From assembly GCA_024401715.1 (NCBI GenBank), contig JAKSKO010000001.1, positions 70,891 to 109,891 on the forward strand: 39,001 nucleotides of DNA. The letters are read 5' to 3'. Both the position numbers and the translations under genes were made by a program. Source of the stretch: Bacteroidales bacterium (lineage in GTDB: Bacteria; Bacteroidota; Bacteroidia; Bacteroidales; UBA932). This document shows, piece after piece, positions 19,000 to 28,600 of the stretch (position 1 is its first letter; each line of letters begins with the position of its first letter). The notes under the pieces are model-generated. The model saw nothing but the letters and a program-made list of their open reading frames with translations. It was not told the DNA's origin and made no database searches.

Positions 19000-21954
19000 C
19001 TATTTCTTGTCCACAAAAAAGGCATTGTCCGGAATTTCCACCAGTTCGCCATTCCTCATCCAGAATACCTTCAGCTCCTGTCCCTCATAGCTTTCAAGGT
19101 ATTTCAGGGTGAAAGGATGCTTGCCGGCCTCCAAAGGTGCAAAGCCCTTCATCAATATTGCAGAATGGCTTCCGTCATTGTCCACCGCATCTTTTCCGTC
19201 AATCTGCAGCAGGGCTCCGTCATCGCTTAGGACAGCGAAGGTCCAAACGTCAGTTTCAGGAATATCAATGTAACCGGTGTAGATGAAGCCGTAGTAATCT
19301 TCCTGCTCTGCCGCATCCAGGCTTGGGCGCGCCAGCTTTCCTTCTTTCACGAAGACGCCTTTGGCAAGAATGTCATCGGTGCAGCTGAAATCACCGGTAT
19401 AGTATCTGTAGTTAACGCCGTTCTCAAGCGAACCGGTCTTTGTTGCAGGCCTGTAGTGGCATTTCTGCGCGGTGGTCTTGAACTCTATGCTGGCCTTTCC
19501 GTCCTTGAACGCCTTCGCACGCACGGTGGTTGTCTCATTCATGGTGAAAGGAGCGGTGTACAGCGGCGATGCCATTGTAGGCTCTGTTCCGTCAAGGGTG
19601 TAGTGAACCTCGGCGCCTTCTGTCCTGCTGCCCAGTGTCATTGTGAGAGTGTCAAGGAAAAGGTCTATGCGGCCGCCCTCAATGGTGTAGTACACCGGTG
19701 ATACCAGTTCGCCTTCGGTGCTGAGGGAGTATGGACGGGCATCGGCCGATGTCCACAAATCCTTCTGAGGCTTGCTGCCCAGGGTGAAGTGAAGCTCGCC
19801 GCCCTCCATAAGCTGCCCGTATGTGATGAAAGCCTTGTCCAGCACCTTGCCGTTGAACTCCACGCTCTGGATATATTTGTTGCGTGCAGGATTGTTTGCA
19901 GTGATGCAGAGGGTCTTGCCGTTAGGAAGGGTGAAGCTTACTTTGTCGAATATAGGGGATGTGAATGTGAACTCTGCCGATCCCGGGCAAACCTCGTAGA
20001 GACCCATTGCAGTCATTATATACCAGGCGCTCATCTGGCCGCAATCCTCGTTGCCGGAGATGCCTTCAGGGGTGTCGTCATACATCTCCTCCAGCATGCG
20101 GCGGGTGAGCTCCTGCGTTTTCCAGGCCTGGCCCAGCCAGTTGTAGATATAGATGATGTGGTGGCTTGGCTCGTTTCCGTGCACATACTGGCCCACAAGG
20201 CCTGTCATGTCGCTTACGCCGCCTGCAACCTCCGATGATGCGTTGAAAAGATCGTCCATCGCAGCTATCAGGCTCTCCCTTCCTCCAAGAAGCTGGCCGA
20301 GGCCCTCAAGGTCGTGAGGAGTGAAATATCTGTACTGCCATGCATTGGCCTCGGTGTATTCGCGGCTGGTCTCGAACGGATTGAAAGGATCCACCATGCT
20401 GCCGTCCAGGTTGCGGCCGCGGAAAAATCCTGTGCCGCCGTCAAACACGTTCACATAGTTGCGGGCGCGTTTGTAGTACTCCTGGGCAACGTCGTTTCTT
20501 CCCATAGCCTGGGCGAACCTTGCTATGCACCAGTCGTCATATGCGTATTCCAGGGCGCAGGAAACGTTTTCACGCATCTTGTTTGCCGGAATGTAGCCCA
20601 GTTTTGTGTAGTATGAAGAACCTTTTGCGTTCACGTTTGAAGATTCTGTCATAGCCTTCAGCGCAAGCTCCCTGTCCAGATCCGGAACCAGGCCCTTGAA
20701 CCATGCGTCAACTATGAAAGGAATGCTGTGATAGCCAATCATGCACTCTGTTTCGCCCGATGCCAGCGGCCACAATGGCAGGACGCCGTCGGAATTGTAC
20801 ATCTCCATGAGGCTGAACACGATATCGTGCAGCTGCTGCGGGTAGATGAGTGATGAAAGCGGAAGCCATGCGCGGAAAATGTCCCACAAAGAAAGTGTGG
20901 AATACATCTTGCCGAAGGTGCTCTTGGCAATCTCGCCGTTGTTCCTGCGGAACATGCCGTTGCAGTCCGATGTATTGTCCGGAACTATAGCGGTGTGGTA
21001 AAGAGCGGTGTAGAATATCCTTTTCTGCTTCTGAGTGCCGCCTTCCACCTGAATCTTGTCTGCATATTCTCTCCAGAGCTCTTTTGTGCTGTTGCATACC
21101 GCGTCAAAGTCGAAGCCGAAAGCCCCGCACTCGGCCTCAAGATTGGCCTTTGCGCCTTCATAGGAAACAGCCGAAATTCCCACTTTCGCAACCACAGGCT
21201 GGCCGTTGTCTTCAAAAGTGAGCACGATCTGCCTGTTCTTGCTCTGGTATTCGTCCGCGCTGTCTATGAATTTGTGGTCATCCACATATTTCACAGACTC
21301 TATAGGCCTTGAGAAGCGGGCCACGAAATATACGTGCTGGTCCGGAGTCCATCCTGCTGTGCTGCGCATGCCCACAACCTCATCGGCTGCGCTCTGGCAA
21401 AGTTCAACCTCGCGTATCACCTCGCTGCTCTCGTTTATCACATGGGCCATGTCAATCACAAGATTGTTAGGCTTGCCCTGGCAGAAGGTGTAGCGGTGCC
21501 AGCCGGTGTGCGCTGTTGCAGTGAGCTCTGCCTTCAGCTTCTCTTCCCTGAAATATACGGAATAGTAGCCAGGCACGGCAGTCTCGTCCTGGTGCCTGTA
21601 TTTCAGATGAGGGAAAATGTCACCTTCGCGGGCGGGATCTATGTCCCTGCTGGTAGGGTGGAAAAGTACGTCACCAAGGTCGGCACAACCTGTGCCGCTG
21701 AGGTGAAGATGGGAGAATCCTATGATGGCGTCCCTGTCATAGTGATAACCGGAGCAGGCGTCCCAAACCTCCCTGTAGTTGTCCGGACTAAGCTGCACGG
21801 CGCCGAAAGGAACCGTTGCTCCCGGATAGGTGTGTCCGTGGAAACCCGTGCCGATGAAAGGATCAATATAGTCTGCATTGCTCTGCGGGGCAGGCGCGCA
21901 GGCTGTAACGAAAGCGGCGAAGCTTGCCGCAAGTAGAGTAAAATTAAGTTTCAT
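19000..21954 (-). CDS. GH92 exo-alpha-mannosidase with C-terminal CHB_HEX and PA14 modules, lipoprotein
   Basis: 984 residues, about 240 longer than the plain GH92 of this locus. The frame reaches a TTG 6 nt upstream, but the ATG at 21954 begins a clean lipoprotein signal with C19 (FVTAC). The GH92 core covers ~27-730: YIDPFIGTG (29-37), YPGATVPFGAVQLSPD, GNEPSHH (593-599) and GNEDCGQMSAW (634-644), with the catalytic Glu and Asp present. Residues ~775-830 are a chitobiase C-terminal-like module (VHYTLDGTEPT). Residues ~845-970 are PA14 (SDDGALLQIDGK, DNDGSHS). GH92 removes terminal alpha-mannose; the modules probably hold it on the substrate. It is the first gene after the intrinsic terminator that follows the surface-lipoprotein gene. 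Confidence 0.95.
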   Translation of the reverse strand: MKLNFTLLAASFAAFVTACAPAPQSNADYIDPFIGTGFHGHTYPGATVPFGAVQLSPDNYREVWDACSGYHYDRDAIIGFSHLHLSGTGCADLGDVLFHPTSRDIDPAREGDIFPHLKYRHQDETAVPGYYSVYFREEKLKAELTATAHTGWHRYTFCQGKPNNLVIDMAHVINESSEVIREVELCQSAADEVVGMRSTAGWTPDQHVYFVARFSRPIESVKYVDDHKFIDSADEYQSKNRQIVLTFEDNGQPVVAKVGISAVSYEGAKANLEAECGAFGFDFDAVCNSTKELWREYADKIQVEGGTQKQKRIFYTALYHTAIVPDNTSDCNGMFRRNNGEIAKSTFGKMYSTLSLWDIFRAWLPLSSLIYPQQLHDIVFSLMEMYNSDGVLPLWPLASGETECMIGYHSIPFIVDAWFKGLVPDLDRELALKAMTESSNVNAKGSSYYTKLGYIPANKMRENVSCALEYAYDDWCIARFAQAMGRNDVAQEYYKRARNYVNVFDGGTGFFRGRNLDGSMVDPFNPFETSREYTEANAWQYRYFTPHDLEGLGQLLGGRESLIAAMDDLFNASSEVAGGVSDMTGLVGQYVHGNEPSHHIIYIYNWLGQAWKTQELTRRMLEEMYDDTPEGISGNEDCGQMSAWYIMTAMGLYEVCPGSAEFTFTSPIFDKVSFTLPNGKTLCITANNPARNKYIQSVEFNGKVLDKAFITYGQLMEGGELHFTLGSKPQKDLWTSADARPYSLSTEGELVSPVYYTIEGGRIDLFLDTLTMTLGSRTEGAEVHYTLDGTEPTMASPLYTAPFTMNETTTVRAKAFKDGKASIEFKTTAQKCHYRPATKTGSLENGVNYRYYTGDFSCTDDILAKGVFVKEGKLARPSLDAAEQEDYYGFIYTGYIDIPETDVWTFAVLSDDGALLQIDGKDAVDNDGSHSAILMKGFAPLEAGKHPFTLKYLESYEGQELKVFWMRNGELVEIPDNAFFVDKK

Positions 21955-21967
21955 ATACAAATTTATT

Positions 21968-22020
21968 CATTTTGCGAATCGCTTTCTTCTCTATTTGCGA
22001 CATTTTATGCACATATTGCG
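21968..22020 (-). promoter_or_regulatory. Candidate regulatory region of the GH92-to-GH97 gene block
   Basis: The stretch between the terminator and the GH92 start holds TTTATGCACATATTGCG (22004-22020), ATTTGCGA (21993-22000) and CATTTTGCGA (21968-21977), written on the plus strand. Similar words occur upstream of the ROK and PI-PLC genes. A TAAATTTG word, which fits the Bacteroidota -7 consensus TAnnTTTG, ends 3 nt before the ATG; that is too close to serve as an ordinary promoter. The idea of an internal promoter rests mainly on the terminator just upstream. Confidence 0.35.
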
Positions 22021-22023
22021 TAT

Positions 22024-22053
22024 AAAAACAGGGTGACGTTTCCGCCACCCTGT
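22024..22053 (-). terminator. Intrinsic terminator after the surface-lipoprotein gene
   Basis: Perfect 8-bp arms ACAGGGTG (22028-22035) and CACCCTGT (22046-22053) enclose a 10-nt loop in which two further C-G pairs can form. On the minus strand the hairpin is followed directly by TTTTT. It lies 20 nt past the stop of the beta-helix lipoprotein gene and before GH92, so it splits the PUL transcript into a SusCD block and a downstream enzyme block. It may act as a partial terminator. Confidence 0.8.
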
Positions 22054-22073
22054 CATAAAGATGTAAAATGTTT

Positions 22074-23801
22074 TTACTGAGCCTGGAAGCAACCAAGATC
22101 CACTTTACCGTTGGTGATACGAGGGTTGCCTGCAAGGTCTGTCTTGTATTTCTCAAGCAGAGCCTTGATATCGCAAACTGCTCCGAAGCCGTTAACCCTG
22201 CTGCTAACATTGAGGGATGCAAGCGTTCCGGCACCCAAAACAATTCCCTTAGGCTTCGCGTTCTCATCAAGGATGGAAGCTACATCAAAATCGGTACCCA
22301 CAGAGATATTATCAATTGATTTTACATTGCCGCCTCCGACTTGGCCTTCAATGATATTGTTTGCAAGGGTACCTGCTCCACTTTGCAAGTGAAGGAAGGA
22401 TCCATGACGCTGGTAATCCGGCTGCTCCATTTCCTTTGTACAAGGGGACATATAGTTGCCAACTATTATGTTATTGGCAAAGAGAGAGGCGACATCGTCC
22501 CTTAGCCTCATGCCGGAGTATGCTCCGCCATATTCCGCCCAGTTCTTGTTTCCTACAACAGTGTTGTTTACAAATATGAGAATTGTGTGGTTGTAGCAGA
22601 TGAATGTAGAGCAGTAACCGTCCTTCTTGGTGGAAACGTTATCCATGATGAGGCAGTTTAGCACAGTGGCTTTTACCGGTTCAGCGTCTGATTTGCCATC
22701 ACCGAAACCCAGTGCAGGGCCGTGACCGTCAGCTTCGTTGCCCACCAGAATACAGTTAGCCACTGTAAGGTCTGTAGAATACTTACCCTCATTGGTTCCA
22801 ATGGCACCTTTTTCAGAGACGTTATTGTGGACATAGCAATTGGTTACTGTGACAGGGCCACCCACGCAGTGTACGGCTGTGCCATGATCACCTGCACAGT
22901 TGACAATCTCAAAGTAAGAGATGTTTGCATATCCCTTCATCTCGGTGTCATCGCTGTTTGCACACCAGAAACCGTAGTTCATCTTGTTGCCGTCGATTAC
23001 GGTGAGGTTATCCATGCTCTGATGCGAGAAGTCTGAATTCCAACCACCTATAATGGTTTTGTTTTCATTGCCGTCACCAAGAAGGAAGCCGTTCTTAGGA
23101 GACATGAATGTACATCCACCCTGAACCATGATGCGTGAGTAAGGCTTTGCTGCCTCGATAGCTGCCTGGAGGTCATCGCCCTCGCGAACGAATACCGGAG
23201 GAAGAAGAGCTATCATAGGGCTGTAGACCTTGTCACCTTCCGTACTTTCCACATAAGTCCATACATAGTAGTCCACGCCGTCCTCAAGTCCTGTAATAGC
23301 ACCGGCAATTCTTCCTTCCGCAGCAGGATTACCCTGCTGGCCTACATGTTGGGCACTGGCCAGTTCTGTTGTTTTGCCGTAGGCAATTCCCCATGACACA
23401 TAGTCGTCTGAGAACTGAGTTGTGGCAGCACACTCGATCTCTGCCATGCCTGCAGCCTGGGAAACAAGCTCTGCCTCCACATTCGCATCAAGGCTATGAG
23501 CCTTCTGGTTAACAACTACAAGGTTTGACGAGCCTTCCATCTTGAATTCGGCACGACGGATCTTGCCAGTGGTGTTACGCCTTATGGTGAAGGTTACTTT
23601 GTTCCCCTTCTGTTCCACCTGGATCCAGTCATATTTTTCCACAGGAGTCAACGCTCCCACAACATCCATCTCCAATGAGGTAGGGGTATACTCTATGATG
23701 GTCCTGTAAGGATTCTGCGGCATCGGCTTTGTGAGAGTACCCTTCTGGCAAGCCGTAAGCAAAAGACAGCAACTTAAAATTGCAAAAAATATTTTTTTCA
23801 T
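22074..23801 (-). CDS. Right-handed beta-helix surface lipoprotein in the SusE/SGBP position
   Basis: 575 residues with a lipobox at C18 (LLLTAC). Residues ~35-100 resemble a BACON-type Ig-like domain (IQVEQKGNKVTFTIRRN, ending VVVNQKA). Residues ~105-195 look like an FN3-type sandwich (SWGIAYGKT, DGVDYYVWTYVES). The rest is a parallel beta-helix with repeated short strands and Asn turns (VTNCYVHNN, VANCILVGN, VLNCLIMDN, FANNIIVGN). Its place directly after SusD suggests a surface glycan-binding protein. No obvious pectate-lyase-type catalytic cluster is visible, so binding is preferred over catalysis, but a divergent lyase or hydrolase cannot be excluded. The DNA looks more AT-rich than the hydrolase genes. 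It starts 14 nt after susD and is followed by a terminator. Confidence 0.75.
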   Translation of the reverse strand: MKKIFFAILSCCLLLTACQKGTLTKPMPQNPYRTIIEYTPTSLEMDVVGALTPVEKYDWIQVEQKGNKVTFTIRRNTTGKIRRAEFKMEGSSNLVVVNQKAHSLDANVEAELVSQAAGMAEIECAATTQFSDDYVSWGIAYGKTTELASAQHVGQQGNPAAEGRIAGAITGLEDGVDYYVWTYVESTEGDKVYSPMIALLPPVFVREGDDLQAAIEAAKPYSRIMVQGGCTFMSPKNGFLLGDGNENKTIIGGWNSDFSHQSMDNLTVIDGNKMNYGFWCANSDDTEMKGYANISYFEIVNCAGDHGTAVHCVGGPVTVTNCYVHNNVSEKGAIGTNEGKYSTDLTVANCILVGNEADGHGPALGFGDGKSDAEPVKATVLNCLIMDNVSTKKDGYCSTFICYNHTILIFVNNTVVGNKNWAEYGGAYSGMRLRDDVASLFANNIIVGNYMSPCTKEMEQPDYQRHGSFLHLQSGAGTLANNIIEGQVGGGNVKSIDNISVGTDFDVASILDENAKPKGIVLGAGTLASLNVSSRVNGFGAVCDIKALLEKYKTDLAGNPRITNGKVDLGCFQAQ

Positions 23802-23815
23802 TGCTTTAGATACTA

Positions 23816-25660
23816 TTAATTATAACCCTTGTTCTGTTTGAGAGCGCCATTGGCCTTGTTGATATCCTCTGCCTTGTAAGGGAAGGCAATCTTGTAGTCC
23901 TGCCATACTGGTTCAGGAGTTTTGTAATCATCGTAAGGGCCTACGGTAAAGTTAGTGTTAGGAACATATACCCTGTTCTTGTACTCGCCCGGATAAGAGC
24001 GGTTCTCATAATGGCGCACGCGTGGGTGAGTGTTGAGCTCTGCCAGTGCAAGTGCCTTAATCTGAGGATCTCCGCTAACTGCCCAGCGTTTGCAGTCGTG
24101 GAGGTGATCAGAGTACTCGAATACAAGCTCGCAGCGGCGCTCGTGATAAAGATCTGCCCATGTTGCAGAGCCCAGAACAGGTTTCACGTTTACGCGCTCA
24201 CGGATTGTATTGATATCTGTTGCAGCCTTGCCTGCCTCATTTGTTGCAAGATATGCCTCGGCACGAAGAAGGATACAATCTGCAAAGCGGAGGATAGGGA
24301 AGTTCATGCGGCATGTAGGCCAGTCGGAGTTGTCACCTGCATAACCGGCAGTAACTGCGTCAAGGGTAACTTTCCATTTCTTGTTTGTAGCCTCTGCGTC
24401 GGTAAGCCATACCTTATCGCCGTAGTACCACCACTGCTCCTGCTCGTCAAAGTTCACCTGCACGTCTTTTCCATCCTTGCTGATGTAGTAGTAACCCTCA
24501 CCATGATAGAAAGGCTCTGCATACTTGATTACCATGAAGCCTGCCTCAACGTCGCGGTTAGAGTAGAAGCGGAAATCGGTCTGTCCCCAGATTTTCACCT
24601 GATCGCCATACTCGCAGATAGAGTTTGCCAGACGGATGTTGCCAAGAGTTGCGTCAACAAGGTTTGTGTTGTCCTTGCTCATCTCCTCGTAGATGTCAAG
24701 AGATGGTTTGAACTGGCCCCATGCGTTCCAAAGACCCCAGAGAGAGTTGTCCAGGATTACGCCAGGGAATTCCATGCCGCCGTAAGTACCTTTTGTGCCG
24801 CCCTCTGAAGGGATAGCCCAGACATACTCTGTGTTGCGCCATTTTGCATAGTCTGAAGAGAAGCAGGTTGTATAGTCCACACCCTTGATGCTGCGTCCAT
24901 ACTGGGTCTCCATCTTGTTAACCTCAGTGATGACGTTTTTCCACTGCTCTTTGTCCCAGCATGCCCAGTATGCATAAACTTTTGCCTTGAAGCCTGCGCA
25001 AGCTGCCTTGTGGGCACGGCCGAAATCTGAATCTGCATACTCCTCGCAGCGTGGAAGAAGTTCCTCTGCTGCAGAGAAATCCTCAACAATCATTCTGTAG
25101 TCGTCGCATACGCTGGCGTTCTGTGTAGGGATCTGGTTGTTGTAGCCACCCTCTACATCCTCATATTTCAAGAAAGGAACGCCCTGCTCTTTTGTACCGT
25201 AGCGGTATGCAAGATAGAAATGAGAGAGAGCACGGCAGAAATATGCCTCGCCCAGAGACCTCTTCTCTATAGGGGTAAGTTCTGTTGTCTCCTGTTTCTT
25301 AAGCAGTGATGAAACCGCCCAGTTTGAACGTGCAATTGTACGAACTACACGAGTCCATACCGCATCAAGAACTGCACATGATGTTGTGAGGGAAAGTGTT
25401 CCCAACTCCGGCCAAGGCCTTGTACGGCCCCATACGAAGTCGTTTGCAGCTCCCTGCTCCCACATGATGTCACGGCCAAGGAAGTTCTCCTCAAGGAATT
25501 CCTTATAGCAAGCGTCAACAGCATCGATGGCCTGTTTGTCGGAAGTGAAGTAGTTGTCTGTAGAGTATGCACCCTCGGACTTTGGCTGGAGGAAATCCTT
25601 GCAAGAGCTGAGAGAGAACGCAGCCAGTACTACAAGCGCTGATGTTATAATCTTTTTCAT
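23816..25660 (-). CDS. SusD-family starch-binding-like outer-membrane lipoprotein
   Basis: 614 residues with a lipobox at C20 (SLSSC) followed by KDFLQPKSEG, a typical SusD start. It has the early NYFTSDKQAIDAVDACYKEF helix, the TPR-like segment EAYFCRALSHFYLAYRYGT, and the late FPILRFADCILLRAEAYLATNEA region that marks RagB/SusD proteins. SusD lids the SusC channel at the outer membrane and helps capture the glycan. It is 12 nt downstream of susC, the standard pair order. The ligand cannot be read from the sequence. Confidence 0.97.
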   Translation of the reverse strand: MKKIITSALVVLAAFSLSSCKDFLQPKSEGAYSTDNYFTSDKQAIDAVDACYKEFLEENFLGRDIMWEQGAANDFVWGRTRPWPELGTLSLTTSCAVLDAVWTRVVRTIARSNWAVSSLLKKQETTELTPIEKRSLGEAYFCRALSHFYLAYRYGTKEQGVPFLKYEDVEGGYNNQIPTQNASVCDDYRMIVEDFSAAEELLPRCEEYADSDFGRAHKAACAGFKAKVYAYWACWDKEQWKNVITEVNKMETQYGRSIKGVDYTTCFSSDYAKWRNTEYVWAIPSEGGTKGTYGGMEFPGVILDNSLWGLWNAWGQFKPSLDIYEEMSKDNTNLVDATLGNIRLANSICEYGDQVKIWGQTDFRFYSNRDVEAGFMVIKYAEPFYHGEGYYYISKDGKDVQVNFDEQEQWWYYGDKVWLTDAEATNKKWKVTLDAVTAGYAGDNSDWPTCRMNFPILRFADCILLRAEAYLATNEAGKAATDINTIRERVNVKPVLGSATWADLYHERRCELVFEYSDHLHDCKRWAVSGDPQIKALALAELNTHPRVRHYENRSYPGEYKNRVYVPNTNFTVGPYDDYKTPEPVWQDYKIAFPYKAEDINKANGALKQNKGYN

Positions 25661-25672
25661 TTTTCTTCAATT

Positions 25673-28600
25673 TTAGTAAGTGATCTTGACACCGAAGGTG
25701 AAAGTCCTGTTTACAGGGTACTTGAGAGTGTCGTAACCGCCACACTCAGGATCCATTCCGGAATAACGTGTGATAGTGAAGAGATTGTCGCCGGTTACAT
25801 ATGCAGAAAGTCTTGAACCGCGGAGGTTGAGATGTGCAGACTTGTGAAGAAGTCTCGTGAAGTCATATGAAACTGTAAGCGATTTCAGACGGAGGTAAGA
25901 GCCGTCCTCAAGGAAGTAGGTTGAAGGACGGGTGAAGTTGCCGTTTGCATCCGAGCGTGAAAGACGCGGGATTGTTGCATCGGTGGTCTTAAGCCAGCCC
26001 CAAGCGTTCTTGATTGTCTCTGCGCGGCAGAAGTTACCCTCTGTATCGCAGTTGATCATGCTCTGGCCAGGATAGTATACCTGTGCAAGTGCAACGCCCT
26101 GGAACATGAAGTCTACAGAGAGGTCTTTCCATGCAAAACCGCCGTTCAGTGCATAAGTGATTCGTGGAGTTGCAGAGCCAACGAACTGACGGTCTGCCTC
26201 GTCAATCTTGCCATCGCCGTTGAAGTCCTCGAACTTGAGGTCACCAGGCTGGGCTGCAGGCTGAATGAGTACGCCGTCTTTCTGGTGGTCATAAACGTCC
26301 TCCCAGCTCTGGAACATGCCCAGACATCTGATGAGGTAGAACTCGTTAAGAGGACCGCCTACGTGAGAACGGTAGCAGTAAGGGAGCTGACGGAAAGAGC
26401 CCTTGCCTACCCAGTCTGCCCATGTGCCGTCAGAATTCATCACGCCTGTAGAAAGAATCTCATTGTGGTTGTATGAGAAGTTGCCGCGTACATAGTAGCT
26501 CCAATCCTTGCCCACTTTGTCGTTCCAGCCAAGCTCCAGCTCCACACCACGGTTTGAAACCTCGCCCTGGTTCACCTTAGGAGCGTTTTCGATACCGATG
26601 TAAGAAGGCCAGTTGGTTGTCTGATCCTGGATGAGGTTGAAGGTGCGTTTGTCGTAGTAGTCAACGGAGAAAGTGAGGCGGTTGTTCAGGAATGCACCGT
26701 CAACACCGATGTTCCACTGCTCGCAAGTCTCCCATGTGAGGGCGCTGTTAAGAGCGCGGTCAGGCCAAACCTGTGCACCCCATGTGCCAGCGTTCTGGAT
26801 ACCGTACTGAGGACGCTCCTCTGTATTCATCTTCACGTTGAGGTTGTTTGCAGAATAGTTTCTGCCGATAGAGTTGATGTTACCTACGCGTCCCCATGAA
26901 CCACGGATCTTCAGAAGGTCCACTGTGCCGCGAAGAGGTGCGAAGAATTTCTCGTTGGACATTTTCCATGCACCTGTGAATGCAGGGAAGTCTGCGTGAT
27001 TGTGGTTGTAATCCAGACGGCCGGCATAGTCACGGCGCCATGAAGCTGTTACGAAATATCTGTCATCGTAAGAGTAGGCGGCACGTGCGATGATAGCCAC
27101 ATTGCTGTCTCGTCCGTCGAATTTGTCGCTTGGTGCGTCAAGGGTGTTTGCAAAAGAGAAATACTGGTAAGGGACAGACTCGTCATCGAAACCTATACCC
27201 TTGGATTCCATGCGGCGGCCGCTTGCTGCATCGGCAGTTGTAGAGAGCATGGCGCTTACGGTATGTTTGCCGAAAGTCTTGTCGTAAGTGATTGTGTTCT
27301 CTGTTTTCCACTGGGTGGAAACTGTAGCACCCTCGGTAAGAGTAGAAGATACGCTTGAACTGGCCTCCTGACGTCCGGTGATCTCGTAACGATAGTAGTG
27401 GAAGTCCTTATAGTAGTTGTGAGAAAGCCAGTATGAGAAACGGCTTGTGAATTTCAATCCAGGGACGAAATTATGCAGCTGGAGAGCTGTGTGAGTCTCA
27501 AAATTGTTGTTTGAATTCCATTTGTCGTCACCAAGGAGCAGACGCAGAGGGTTATAGCAGTCACCAAGAAGACCTGTTTCAGACTGCCATTTCTCCGGAA
27601 GCCAGCTTGCAAATTTGCCGTCCTCACCCCATGTTGGTGAGAATGCAGGGGCATAGATTGCACAGATCAGGGAACCCGAGGCCTCGCTGGTTGTGTTAGT
27701 ACCGCGCTTGCGGCTGTGATTCCAGTTCAGGTTTTCTGTGATCTTCACATACTTGCAGATATCAAAATCGCCTTTGTAGTTGACGTTGACACCCTTGTCG
27801 TAAGTATTCAGGAGGGTACCCTGTTTGTCGTTGTATGCAACAGAGATACGGTTCTTTGCAAAATCGTTACCGAAAGACAGCGCCAGGTTGTGGCGGTGGC
27901 TGAGGGCTGTGCGTGTGATTGCGTCCACCCAGTCTGTTCTGGTTGTGGAGATGTAATCGAGGAATTCCTGGTCATAACCAGCAAGGTAATCCGGCATGCC
28001 CGCATTCTCGGTTGATTTGCGGCGCATTGCAATCATATCCTCGGCGTTGAGGCCGTGGATGATGTTGGTAGGACGAGCCAGATTGAACTGTCCGTCATAC
28101 TCCACCTGTACGCCCTGGGTCTTGCGGCCCTGTTTTGTTGTAACGATAACAACACCGCCCGCACCGGACTGTGCACCGTAGATAGCGGCAGAAGCGGCAT
28201 CCTTCAGGACAACCATGTTCTCGATCTCCGATACGGATGGGATTGCAGCGCCGGGAACGCCGTCAACAATCCAGAGAACGCCGTCACCGTTAGGGGAACC
28301 CTGACCACGGATGACAACTGAATGGCCGGCGGTAGGGTCACCGCTGTTTTCCTGTACTGTTACACCCGGAATCTGTCCCTGAAGCATTGCGGCGCCACCT
28401 GTAACGGAGCGCATGGCAATCTTCTCCGGATTGTGCATTACGCCAACGGAAGCGGAGAGATCCTGTTTTTTCTGAGCGATACCGTAACCAAGCACCACAA
28501 CTTCGTCCAGGACGCTTGAATCGGTTTCAAGAATTACGTTAACGGGTTTACCGTCAGTAACAAGCTCCTTGTCTTTGAAGCCGAGGTAGCTGATCACCAG

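Noticed and set aside
21954..21960. TAAATTTG just before the GH92 ATG as its promoter -7 element
   Set aside because: It ends 3 nt from the ATG, so transcription would start at or inside the start codon. The match is probably chance in AT-rich DNA.
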